From positions 24,681,989 through 24,745,988 of the forward strand of contig NC_069124.1 of NCBI RefSeq assembly GCF_026914265.1: a stretch of DNA of 64,000 nt, in the 5' to 3' direction. Below the pieces are notes generated by a model. That model did no database searches. It was not told the origin of the DNA and saw only the letters and a program-made list of their open reading frames with translations. Made by a program: the position numbers and the translations under genes. This DNA comes from Mya arenaria (lineage: Eukaryota; Mollusca; Bivalvia; Myida; Myidae). Numbering within the stretch: the stretch's first letter is position 1; each line of letters begins with the position of its first letter. Of this stretch, positions 49,701 to 59,724 are shown in pieces.

Positions 49701-52700
49701 TAAAGATGAAGGCATTCTCACTCGAATGTTTTATTTTACAAATTTAAAATATTCTTACGCGAATTTGGAAATTTCCTAAGATGACATTATGTACCCAGAT
49801 ATATTATGGACGTTTTCGAACTCCTTTGGAAATCTACTGAGTTCATTCCTTAGTCACTGGAATATGTATCTTTAACATTTAGTAGTATCTTATCTTTAAT
49901 ACATTGATGGTTACACTCTCATTCGGTGGGGTTTTTTACCAAAAGACATTCTTGTTACAGTCGAAACTTGTTATGTCGAACTTTGTTATCTCAATGTTCT
50001 GTTTATGCCGAACTTTTCGAAAAAAAATCTTTTTTAATTTTGCACTTTTTGTATTTCGGTTATATCGAAAGTCGGTTATCTCGAGAGGTCTCCACGAATT
50101 CGACATAGCGAGTTTTTACTGTACATGTTATTTGTCGATTATTTACGAAAACATAACATACAGTTATTAGTCAACTGATGTTATTATACAGATAGGTGTT
50201 TTACACGCTTATAAAGCGTATAGGTCAATGTGTTCAATTAATGTTAATATTTGTAGAGTTCTGTACATTGTTCCACTGGTAAAAAAACAACAGACGTGCG
50301 TTTGGGTTCACTCCGTGGCTCTCTAATTTTGTGCTTTTTTGTGCCATTTACTTGAATCTGTACCAACACTGTTCATAAGTATATTATATAATAGAACATT
50401 TTATTAGGTCTGGAAGTATCATCCATACCACGGAGAGGCATATTGATGAAGTGCAGTTTCATCTTACAAACTATCCCATGCAGTACTTTCAGAACATAAC
50501 TTCAAATAAACTGTTCATAAAAACAGTATTGTTCTAAATATTGGCTTTTTTGATATCGTCATGATATCATAATTATTTTTTAATATTTTTCGTTTTAATG
50601 ACAATTATGGGGAAAAAACGTTCAAATAGCATTTATGTGCAAAGCCTAAGTGGCATTTGCATATATGACGTTCATTATCCTTCAATAAAATTCGTTCAAG
50701 TGTATGATACATACCCTTGGCGTCTGTTGATGCGTTGAATGATGACGTAACTGCAATTTAATAATCGATTAAATTAGTTTTATATGATTTATAACATATC
50801 ATATAAATTCTATGGAGATTTTTTATAGTTTTACTTTAAAATAAGTATATTTAAAGTTGTCATTTTTGCTCTCGTCTTGGCTATGAGAATGAATCAATTA
50901 AGTCGATCACTTTTCTACTGTAAAACATTAAAATAAATCAGATTAAAGTAGAAGAAAGACATGAACTTGTATTATAGCACAACAAATCCTCAATGCCAAT
51001 TTTCAACACATTACTCTACCGGCAGTACTGGCATAAATTCCCAAATTCTGTTTTCATTGAATGCATATTAATGTCCTCTTTCCATCGATACCATATTTAT
51101 GAGTGTGCGATATAATACAAAACAGATATTGTAGTTTTGTAGACCGGACAAGACTTTTGGATATTGTAGTTTTTGTAGACCGGACAAGACTTTAGGCCAT
51201 TAGTATATATTGGAAAGCGAAGTTGCCAAACTCCTACACAGAACTTGTATTATAGCACAACATAGACAACCCGGCAAACAAGTCACAGACAACACGCAGA
51301 TTCCATCATAATCAATCAATCGTTTATCGAAAAACTATGACGCTAGAATGAGCGCAACATCATTGACGTCTTAGGATTGCACCGGTCGGGTTCAACAATG
51401 TATCGTTAATTGATTCAGCGAAAATTATATGAATTGCTCTGAAAATTGCAGGAATTATATTGGATATGTTATATGTACTGAATGTGAAGTTTCTATGTTC
51501 TATGTGCAATGATATTTGCATTATTAAAAAAATCCACTCAATTCTGGATCAACCCTGTATGTATGATGAGTTTACCGCCTTTTTACGGTTTATACAGAAC
51601 TCATTCACACTAAAATTTGTTTATTCTTGTATTTATTGAAAAAACATGTGCTCACTTGTAAAATTTTAGACATTCATTTTAATGTTTTGATTAAAATGAC
51701 CGCATGGCCAGAGCCACACGTGCCGAAAATACATAGTATATGACTCCCACGTTTAATATATTCATTACAGAGATTAGAAGGGTGTGGTTTAACAGAAATT
51801 ACGAGGACCAACCTAACAGTGCAACATTTAACCATGGGTTTCTTCAAAGGTACAAGCACCAAAGCCTAAGACACCCAACGAGGCATACAACGCCACATGA
51901 CAATACTCACATATCACAATTCAACAATTGAATGATATTGCAAATATGAAACGTACCAACAGTTGGAGCAGGAGTTGACGCAGGTTTGGCTGTCTCTGAA
52001 ATGAAGAAAAGAAGCTACACCCAGTGTCAATGTGATATATAAGAGCTATTCAGTCAGCTGGTCTTGTTTTCGAATAAGAAAAATCTAGTGATTGCTATGG
52101 GCGTGGTATCGTCGGCCGTGTGGTCCTCGTTGTGCACAATATAGTCGAGATCCGTTGGTTCGAACTCGCTTTGCTCGAATTCTTCGTTGGCTTGAACTGG
52201 GTGTCAAGGACCGATTTATTTTAACTGGAGGTAAGCATTTCGACTTGGACTCGAAGTTTTCGAGGCTCGATGTATTTCCGCCGGTTCGAGCCAGCCAGGT
52301 TTGACTGTACATTTGTACTTTACTTATTGCATCTTGCATGGTCAACTCCGAGCGATAATTGCACAAACTCGACCAGAAACTGAGCATTGACCAGCTACAA
52401 TTGAAATACAATTATAAATACGTCCTACTTTTACGGTAGGTAGATTGTTTGAAACTAAAATTAAGATTTAATTACCATTACACGTTCTCGCGGTGATTCC
52501 GGCCACGCTTCTGGTCAGTGCATTGAAGTTGCTGACCACATACATATACCTGTCGACGGGGACGGAGGCGATTGCTTCTAGTTCGTCGGGGTTGATGTAA
52601 GTGCCGATTCCAATAGCAAACATGGTTATACCTGCGCGTATTATAAAATACTACATAATTATGTTGGTATCGCCAATATAAGCAGTGTACGTGCCACAAT

Positions 52701-55700
52701 TTCTTACATTAATACTAATAGACATGGATTTCTGGAATAAACAATTATTTTTAGAAATTAACGTTGTTTTACTGTACCAACCGCTATGGTTTTATGAAGC
52801 AAGTATGTCTTAGAATATAAATTATTGTACTGATAGTTTGCAAAAGTTTGCAATCAGTTTTGCAGTAAATTTATCAAATTTATTTAGCGATTTTGTTAAA
52901 TGAAAAAAAAAAATTCTATTTATACATAATCAATTAATACAACCTCATATTAATAGATAAATTATATTTTTGAGGCACAATATTGCCTTCGTATTAGATT
53001 TAAACATAATATGAAAACACGTTAAAGGTGCACTCTCACGGCTTGACTTTTTTTAATATTTTGTCTAGGAATGATCCAATATTTCGTAATTATCTGAACA
53101 TCGGTGATACATTAATGCTGACAGATCAGATTGCAGTGTTTCATATTTATGTTCGGCAATAGCTAAAAGCGTCACAAAAGCTTAATAAATAAAAATGAAA
53201 TTTTCGGCAGTTTTCTCAAAAATTCATATCTGTTATATTGTGAGTTATCTTATATGACTGAATTCAAGGCGTTGATAACAAAATTATCCGATTCCGAGAC
53301 AAAAATGTCCTTAATACTGACAATCTGTGATAGTGCAGCTTTAAGACAATACCTCGCTGTTTAGCATCGTTAGCTGCATCGACGGTTTGGTTATGGTTAA
53401 TGGAGTGGCCATCAGTTACGACAATTGCGATGTTAGGTACGTCAGATCTGGAGGCTGCGAATCCAACGTGAACCAACAGTTCTATAGCTGCGTCCGTCTC
53501 CGTAGCCCCTGGAAAGAAATACGTAATAATTACGTACGACCTTTCGATAAACTACATGCGTATAATCAAAACAACGAAGTATATGCGGCACATTTTAGCT
53601 TCGAATACGTTGCTGCCTTGGTAAGAAAATGTTATTACACTAATAATGACACTTAGTTCCCATGTCACAAAAATATATTTCATATAGACCTTATACATAT
53701 GTGTGAAGCGAAATTTACTGTAATAAATTATGCAATTCTCTATAGATGTTCCAAGCCGTATTGCATGAACAAATCAATGACAATCGTCACTTTGTACTTA
53801 ATTATTTCGGTATCAATTTAAGGTTAAATATTTTAGGGTTCATTTGCCGACCACGGCCCTATTGCCCCCCCCCCCCCCCCCCCCACTAGATCCAGCGCTG
53901 TTCACTTGCAGGATTCCCAATGATGCAAACTTCATTATCAAGTAAATGTGCACTTTTTGTGTTAAACATGTTTTCAAAACGTCCTATTCAATGGAATTCG
54001 AAGCGGGAGTTAGTGAGACCCCTTGGCAGGCATTCATATAAAACATCTTTAATCATTTCATAACTAAAGACATTTTCTTAAGTGAAAATTCTCACCTATT
54101 TTATGATACAATCGCTTCATAATGTTTTAAATACTTCATGTTTTTCATTGATTCAATACAAAATACATAAAGTCGAACCCCTTTGGCTCGAATTCGCTTG
54201 GCTCGAATTCCCCGTTAGCTAGAAATATATGTAAAACCCCGATTTCTTCGAATGTTCGGAGGCTCGAGGTATTTTCGCCGGTCCCTGGGAGTTCGAGTCA
54301 ACGGGGTTCGAATGTACAAAAACCTTTCTTATAATTTGACTACGAACAGTTAAGGAAATTGACTTATGCTAAGAAATTACTTAATATGTTTTATGGAAAC
54401 CACCCATTTGCTTTCTCTTACCTTGAACATATGGAACATTGTCGACTGCTGCCTTAAGAAGTGTTTTATCTCCATACGAGTTCAGTGCTATTCTAAGGAT
54501 CGGATATCGGCTAAAGGTGATCAGGCCTATCCTTGTCTTGGAAGGTCCAATGTCCAGGTTTTCGATGACGTCGTTCACAAAGTCTTTCATCACTGTGAAG
54601 TTTTGTTCTCCCACACTGCTGGACGAATCGAGGACAAACACCAAGTCATACTGACTCCCATCGCATTCTGAAAGTATAAGATGAATAGTGTTGTTTTTTC
54701 CGGATAAGTGTTCCCTTTGCAGGAACGGATCCAGGATTTGACGTCATAGGGGCCTAAATAAAGGGCGTAACCGTTTCACTTGCACCCCGCCCTCAGAACT
54801 GAATTTATTTGGTTGAAACTGTTTGCCGGGGGTAAGGGTAGAACATTGTAACATTTTTTTAATCGCAATTGTGCATGAGATTACTTGTTATCTCCTATAT
54901 AGAAATAAAACGTAAACTTCGACGATGGACTCAGGGTGCGCCCCCCCCCCCCCACTTAAAGAGCCACGCCTTCGCTTCATTACTGGAGTTTAATTAGGGG
55001 ATTAGTTTCTTCAAACACTTCGACAAACCTGTTTCCAAAGTAATGTTTTAACATTGCTCAATCATGCGGTGGTTTTGTCAAAAGGTTTGTCGAAGTTTTT
55101 TCAGAAACTAAACTCTCGATCAAACTCTGGTAAAATACCGAAGGCGGGGCTCCGTAAGCAGCGTAGACTGTGCTATATTTCATTTAAAATGGTGAAGAAA
55201 TAGTTAAGTTATCTTTATTTAAAGTTTTCATTTCAAGCAAAGGATTGCGTTGTGACACAATTTATCGCTGTGAATATCTAGCAGGCCAACTAAACTTAGT
55301 TAGTGACGGAAAGTAAAGCCACACGTTGAAGAGAACCAAATGTATAGGAGAGGATATTAACTATACCTGGTAACGTTGCAGAAGCCTGGTGAAATACGGC
55401 AACTGAAATACAAATGCAAGCATATAATTTATCGGTTTATATTTGAAGATCACGGTTGATAGTATTATATCCAATTACCTAAATTTTCAGAGTGTTATTA
55501 TTTAAGTGAGTTAACAAATTTTAAAGAAAACATCATGTCTTTGAACTTTTGGCAGATAATAATGACCTAAGTTTATATAATTTGTAAATAATTATTCAAA
55601 TGACGAGAAACAAGGACACTTATCTAATCTCAGGCTAGCAAAGAGGTTAGCGCACTCAGTGCTTAAGCAACACAGGTTCGAGTCCCGGCCTGGGCGCATG

Positions 55701-56197
55701 TGAGTTTGGTGTGTGGTCTCCAAACCGGACCACAGGGGCAGGGTGCGATGTTTTGACACCCCCCTTCGACCACGCCCTCCGACCTCCCTCCCCATTTTGT
55801 TTTTAAAATCCCATACTTTTTAATGATGATCAGGGAACTGTTCTTATAATAACTTACCAAAAAAAATTTGGATTTTTTTTTTTGTAAGTTAACATTAGTA
55901 ACAGTTCCCCCATCATTATCAATCAATAGGTCTTGGATTTTTAAAAAAAATAATGGGGGAGGGGCGTGGTCAAAGGGGTGTGTTTAAACAACGCACCCTG
56001 CCCCTGTGAGCCGGACCAGTAGGTTTCCTCCGGGTATTCCGATTTCACAAGCACCACAAGACCACACACTTCGCGTAACATCGTGCCAACGAGATATGTT
56101 GATATAATGCTGTAATAACTTGTTTCACAATCGGTGTAAAATAAATAAGTTTAAAATAATTACCTGTTACAAACACCAAAATGCCTATCGCATACAT
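40491..56197 (-). CDS. Secreted protein with three vWA and three ShKT domains (19 coding exons)
   Basis: Exons right to left: 56164-56197 (ATG at 56197; exon to 56215), 55367-55402, 54422-54667, 53353-53508, 52476-52631, 51957-51995, 50715-50750, 49184-49432, 47766-47942, 47408-47542, 47003-47156, 46603-46625, 46056-46316, 45333-45451, 44440-44626, 43612-43779, 41987-42115, 41589-41660, 40491-40669. Lengths sum to 2,556 nt: 851 codons and TGA, in phase throughout. Residues 1-22 form a signal peptide (MYAIGILVFVTVAVF, then ASA). Next come vWA1 (24-209), linker (210-234), vWA2 (235-421), Thr-rich linker (422-480), vWA3 (481-669) and three ShKT (to 851). vWA domains with intact MIDAS bind divalent metal and matrix ligands; ShKT domains are six-cysteine modules of secreted proteins. 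An extracellular matrix, mucus, shell or byssus role is plausible but unproven. No membrane anchor is seen. Confidence 0.88.
40740..41080. mobile_element. TTAA MITE family 1 in the last intron of the vWA-ShKT gene
   Basis: Inverted ends and TTAA at 40736-40739 and 41081-41084. It begins about 70 nt upstream of the acceptor of the final exon. Confidence 0.7.
41296..41475. mobile_element. pogo/Tigger-like MITE in intron 18 of the vWA-ShKT gene
   Basis: GACCCCGTTGGTTCGAAGTC / GAGTTCGAGCCAACGGGTTC inverted ends. Confidence 0.65.
42395..43618. repeat. 65-bp minisatellite, about 18 copies, abutting the first ShKT exon
   Basis: The unit contains CCAAACTAACTTTTGCAAAG, GTTAATACAGAATTACACAT and ACCTAAAGATATGAAAA. 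The unit nearest the exon runs into it and includes its donor and about ten exon bases. Confidence 0.92.
44440..46316 (-). CDS. vWA domain 3 (exons 13-15)
   Basis: Exons are 46056-46316, 45333-45451 and 44440-44626. Domain from PCVAKVADVVFVVD to TVACG with full MIDAS: VVDTSGSVGG, Thr in GSTDTG, Asp in VITDGYS. The middle intron is phase 0 (after TLRQ), unlike the phase-1 introns elsewhere. The donor at 44,439 is GTGAGT; a weaker in-frame-shifted GT three bases upstream was not chosen. Confidence 0.87.
45601..45888. mobile_element. Family 2 MITE in an intron of the vWA-ShKT gene
   Basis: Opposite orientation to the unit A and B copies. TTAA-like ends with CACTCTTA / TAAGAGTG inverted termini. 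Confidence 0.6.
46603..47156 (-). CDS. Threonine-rich linker (exons 11-12)
   Basis: Exon 47003-47156 encodes about 50 residues, roughly half Thr, from ACA/ACC/ACT runs (TTTTTTTP, TTTTTTTTTPAS). Exon 46603-46625 is only 23 nt (TTLPTAP). Their lengths, 154 and 23, are each out of frame but sum to 177, so they must be spliced together or skipped together. Thr-rich linkers in secreted proteins are usually O-glycosylated. Confidence 0.75.
47408..49432 (-). CDS. vWA domain 2 (exons 8-10)
   Basis: Exons are 49184-49432, 47766-47942 and 47408-47542. Cys-flanked domain (AECNQ to KSTCE) with full MIDAS: FILDQSGSVG, Thr in GNTETD, Asp in VVTDGYS. The second internal intron falls after VFAIG, later than in vWA1 and vWA3. 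The first intron holds the 32-bp minisatellite, a SINE and a pogo-like MITE. Confidence 0.88.
48023..48226. mobile_element. pogo/Tigger-like MITE 80 bp upstream of vWA2 second exon
   Basis: TACAGTCGAAACCCCTTGG / CGGGGTTCGACTGTA with TA edges. An extra partial end at 48,176-48,190 suggests a small internal duplication. Confidence 0.7.
48320..48480 (+). mobile_element. tRNA-like SINE fragment in intron 8 of the vWA-ShKT gene
   Basis: The B box GGGTTCGAGTCCC is clear, with a weak A box about 50 bp upstream. It borders the 32-bp minisatellite. Confidence 0.5.
48490..49160. repeat. 32-bp minisatellite, about 21 copies, in intron 8 of the vWA-ShKT gene
   Basis: The unit is GGATATCGACTATCGAGGTA followed by TCCGATGTAAAT. 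It stops about 25 bp from the donor of exon 49184-49432. Confidence 0.92.
49955..50124. mobile_element. pogo-like MITE variant in intron 7
   Basis: TTACAGTCGAAACTTGTTAT / ATAGCGAGTTTTTACTGTA inverted ends; resembles the 29159-29341 variant. Confidence 0.6.
50715..51995 (-). CDS. Linker exons 6-7 between vWA1 and vWA2
   Basis: Two tiny phase 1-1 exons, 51957-51995 (ETAKPASTPAPTV) and 50715-50750 (TSSFNASTDAK), encode a Ser/Thr/Pro/Ala linker with one N-glycosylation sequon (NAS). Each can be skipped without changing the frame. The intron between them is 1.2 kb. Confidence 0.72.
50760..51950. other. Intron 6 of the vWA-ShKT gene
   Basis: AT-rich. It contains a small direct duplication of TTTGTAGACCGGACAAGACT at about 51,136 and 51,173. 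No exon seen. Confidence 0.5.
52141..52310. mobile_element. pogo-like MITE in intron 5
   Basis: TATAGTCGAGATCCGTTGG at the left and GCCAGGTTTGACTGTA at the right; part of the right end is deleted. Confidence 0.6.
52476..54667 (-). CDS. vWA domain 1 (exons 3-5)
   Basis: Exons 54422-54667, 53353-53508 and 52476-52631 make a domain of about 186 residues flanked by cysteines (ECDG at the start, TARTCN at the end). MIDAS residues are all present: D-S-S-S-S in FVLDSSSSVG, Thr in the ATETD loop, and Asp in VVTDGHS. The intron between the second and third exon falls after KQRG. Confidence 0.88.
53026..53340. mobile_element. TTAA MITE family 1 abutting the exon-4 donor
   Basis: TTAA at 53022-53025 and 53341-53344. 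On the gene's strand the duplicated TTAA starts at intron position +9 after the donor at 53,352. Confidence 0.7.
53866..53885. repeat. Poly-C tract in intron 3 of the vWA-ShKT gene
   Basis: About 19 consecutive C. Similar runs lie at about 27,217, 38,731 (G) and 54,938. Confidence 0.85.
54171..54316. mobile_element. pogo-like MITE in intron 3
   Basis: AAGTCGAACCCCTTTGGCT / CAACGGGGTTCGAATGTA inverted ends, with the internal part shortened. Confidence 0.65.
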
Positions 56198-56215
56198 TCT
56201 GTTGAAGGAATTGGC
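55367..56215 (-). CDS. vWA-ShKT gene exons 1-2: start codon and signal peptide
   Basis: Exon 56164-56215 has 18 nt of 5' UTR and then ATG TAT GCG. Exon 55367-55402 completes a hydrophobic core and a small-residue cleavage site (HQASA-TLP). Both introns are phase 1, so the signal peptide is a separate module. The exon has its own upstream acceptor, so at least one non-coding exon lies further right. Confidence 0.82.
55628..56157 (+). mobile_element. tRNA-derived SINE interrupted by a MITE
   Basis: The head (B box GGTTCGAGTCCCGG) is at 55,628-55,730 and the tail (AACATCGTGCCAACGAGA) is at 56,017-56,157. The middle is split by the element 55731-56008. Confidence 0.75.
55731..56008. mobile_element. 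278-bp foldback MITE nested in the SINE
   Basis: Ends CACAGGGGCAGGGTGCG / CGCACCCTGCCCCTGTG are inverted, and the interior is also largely palindromic. Flanks AACCGGAC and AGCCGGAC form an 8-bp duplication. The CACAGG start matches the MITE at 1962-2141. Confidence 0.78.
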
Positions 56216-56877
56216 CTGGAAATAAATATGACGAAAGGTTCATCGAAAATAAACGAAAGTTAACATTCTATTATTTGGCCGATTGTTCAGAACTTTGTTT
56301 AAGTTAACAACATGATTAATGAAATCATTGTTAACTTTTAAACATAAATTATTTGACGATGTCCTAATATATTTAAAAAAGGTACAGATGAAAAAGTGTT
56401 TTTGTTTAAAAAAAACTGCAGATCATATATGTATCCATTCAACTTCCTGAAAAATAACTTTTTGAAAGTTAACAACGATTAAGTTAACAACGTTGTTAAT
56501 TTAAACAAAAAAATTAACAATCGGTCCTTCAAAAACCATTAAAGCATTTTTTGAATAGATCTAGCATTATGGATGAATTGCCGCTCTGAACAAATCAAAT
56601 CAAATCAAATCAAAATTTATTTTCAGTCGGTATGAAATAACAGAGAAAATAGCTATTGACCGACTACAATGAGTATGTCATATAACTTGATATCTTACAT
56701 CCCCTAAAAAGGAAGTCTTATCACATTTATACTTTCAGGAAATGTTAAATAATTACTTTTGATTTGACATATAACGTTTTTTTCTAATAAGATAATTTAT
56801 AAATGTGTATGGTCATCGTGTTACAAAGTGTTTTAAAAAAATAATTAGAAATATTTAAAAAAAAAACTTAATTCTGG

Positions 56878-57152
56878 TATATAATTGTTATGCATTGCAT
56901 TTTATCCGATATGTATACATATTTTGCAATTCGCCTTATTTAATGCTAGTTATTGTAAGTGTGTGCAATAAATACTGGTTTAATTAAAACATACATACAT
57001 ATAATCAATACAATATCGAACCGGTAAAGGCTTCTATAGATAGCCCCGCAAAGGTTCACAGTTATATTGTTGAAACAATAAATAAATAAGCATTAAATAA
57101 GACAAATAACAGAAAATCATATCGGATAAATGTAATGCATAGCAATTATAAA
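56878..57152. mobile_element. Foldback element upstream of the vWA-ShKT coding start
   Basis: About 100-bp imperfect inverted arms contain TTATGCATTGCATTTTATCC and CTTATTTAATGCT, around a short centre. It lies between the first coding exon and the candidate promoter. Confidence 0.6.
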
Positions 57153-57202
57153 ACACTAAAACTGTACAATGGATCTTATAACAACGTGAAGCACCAACCA
57201 AC

Positions 57203-57270
57203 CTGTCTGAATATCACTAAGTCCTCTAGTGACCGACAAGCGAAGTTAGGCCTTCATATATAGTGTCGCA
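57203..57270 (-). promoter_or_regulatory. Candidate promoter and non-coding first exon of the vWA-ShKT gene
   Basis: On the minus strand a TATATA box sits at about 57,263-57,257. It is followed about 55 nt later by GACAG and a GTTGGT donor (last exon base 57,203). The coding exon at 56,215 has an acceptor, so it needs an upstream exon like this. Position and signals fit, but the transcription start is not proven. Confidence 0.35.
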
Positions 57271-57485
57271 CATAAAAACTGTTGTGATATATTCGTCTGA
57301 AATAGCCGCGCACGTTAGAAACCAGTGTATGTCTGAGTGGGCCTTAGATATGAAAGACCGCGACAAGTAAATGAGTATAAACAGACTAAGATAATTGTTG
57401 ATCTTTACTCTCATAAGCTACTACTTAGTACGGATACTTGCTTACACTTTGAATGACGATTAAGAGTTTTGAAACAAAACACAAG

Positions 57486-58720
57486 TTGTACCGCGCAAGC
57501 TGAATTTCAATGGTGCACAGCATTTTCATTCATTTTTTGTCTTAGGGCTTTTTATGTTCTTTTTGCATTGTAGCATTAACTTTCAAATTTTGCCGATCTT
57601 TCAATTTTGCGAATGTGTTGCGTCATTTTATATACAGTATCAGGGTATCAGAAGTTCGTGTTACGGTTTATTTGTCTAGGTAATTAGTTGGCAATTGTAC
57701 GAGGATCATTCTAAGATAACTCTTTCGCGTATTTGACAGCCATTTCATATAACGTACCAGCCCAGAACAGAAGTATATTTGTTTTATGCTATTCCCATCC
57801 TCCCATACAACTGCGTGTCAGATTGGAGTTAGTTCCACCCATCTATCATCTGTCATTATGAAAGTTACTTGTCCGACTTCGCAAATCAAGGTTATCTAAA
57901 AGGTTAAGCGGTGCTTTTTTCTGTGGACGAAAATACATGTTTTATCTTTTAACCTACAAGACATATCGTTTCTATGTTGTATATTTAAGCTGCAAAAAAC
58001 GGTCTTTAATTGTTCTTGATATACATATTCTTTGAAATATATTGTAAATATATACCAGGGACGGGTCCAGGATTTGAAGTGAGAGGGGGCGTAACTTAGG
58101 GGCGTACTCCTTTGATTTGCGCCCCTACCTTGAAACAGAAACATAGTACCGCATAACCTGTATGTCAATGGTGCACAGCATTTGACTCCTTTTTTGTCTT
58201 AGGGAGTTTATGTTCTTTTTGCATTATAACTTTTGCTTTCAAATTTTGCCGATCTTTCAATTTTGCGAATGTGTTGCGTCATTTTATATACAGTATCGGG
58301 GTATCAAAAGTTCGTGTTACGGTTTATTTGTCCAGGTAATTAGTTGGCAATTGTACGAGGATCATTCTTAGATAACTCTTTCGCGTATTTGACAGCCATT
58401 TCATATAACGTACAAGTCCAGAACAGAAGTATATTTGTTTTATGCTATTCCCATCCTCCCATACAACTGCGTGTCAGATTGGAGTTAGTTCCACCCTTCT
58501 ACCATCTGTCATTATGAAAGTTACTTGTCCTACTTCGCAAATTGCAAGGTCATTTATAAGGTTAAGCGGTGCTTTTTCCATGGTCGAAAATATATATGTT
58601 TTATCTTTATGCGTACAAGACATACCGCTTGTATGTCGTATTCTTAGGCCGTAAAGAGAACGTTTTTCAGCAGTTCTTAATATACATATTCTTTGAATCA
58701 TAATGCAAAAACATACATTT
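57486..58720. repeat. Direct duplication, two units of about 560 bp, offset 656 bp
   Basis: The block from ATGGTGCACAGCATTT to TGTTTTATCTTT occurs at 57,509-57,950 and again at 58,165-58,605, with few changes. A short frame ending VELTPI-stop on the minus strand is kept in both, but a gene is not supported. Confidence 0.8.
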
Positions 58721-58989
58721 CATGTGATGTACGATTTTGCTAATGTTGATAATGTCAAAATCTTTGGCAAGCAATATTTAAAAGTAATGCAAATTGTCGT
58801 TTTAAATTTAAAATATGTCGTTTTGTGTGTTATATGTTTGTTTGTTTTTTTATAATACCCTTATTACGTTGTCACATCAGTACTCTAACCGAATTACGTT
58901 TTGCTGCGAGTTGCGGCGGATTCATAACACACCTCTTTACGTGTGAAAGTCGAAAATATATTTCTCATCAATAATACATTTAAAACTAT

Positions 58990-59480
58990 AGAGACAGCCA
59001 AGTAGTAAACGATTCAAGTTCAAACCCTGCTTACCGGCCCAGGGTAAGGACCCAAACGACATTGGCGAGAAGCACGTACACACACCACATACAAATCAAA
59101 ACAACTGTATTAATAAATGATGGGATTATCGCCTTGGAACGGTCAGTGGAAACAGCAGTCAACAATTTAATTATATTATACCTCACATAAATTTGCCCCT
59201 TCTTTGTATATATAAACTCGATCGGTCCGTATATCACTGTATTTTGATGAAAATCCAGTTTAATGACGTCAGCGGTCCATATTATATTTTTGGCCGGTCT
59301 GGAAAAGTGTTCGGTATAACATAAGAAATATAACACACCACTTCGGGCCAAATGGCATTATAAGGACCGGTCAGTCAGCCCCCGAAGGGGAGACAACAGA
59401 CAATACACGTATCAAGGATGGGATTACCACCTTTTAACGGTTAGTTTAACACGAGTAAACTGAAAGCCGAACTAGGGTAG
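58990..59480. repeat. Two copies of a short dispersed motif
   Basis: ATGGGATTATCGCCTTGGAA (59,118) and ATGGGATTACCACCTT (59,417) match a copy near 13,150 followed by AACACGAGTA. Element type unknown. Confidence 0.4.
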
Positions 59481-59724
59481 TTGTGTGTTCGCATATTGTC
59501 AGGATGTGACTAAATTCTCGCCAACTGGACGCATATCGCAACCTTTTCGTGCAGTGTTGTTTGACTGTCGTGGTAATGTTTCCGTCTTCAAAGAGCAACT
59601 GACGAGGGACTACGGGAACATATGCGGTTATCGTACGGTTTGTTAAAACAACCCATGTAGAGTGAAAAGTTAAAATAACTCGTACTAATACCTTACTATA
59701 AATCGAACCGAAAACTTACTATAT

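Noticed and set aside
54366..54671. Plus-strand frame of 101 codons
   Set aside because: Antisense shadow of vWA1 exon 54422-54667, whose minus-strand reading has the MIDAS motif and splice sites.
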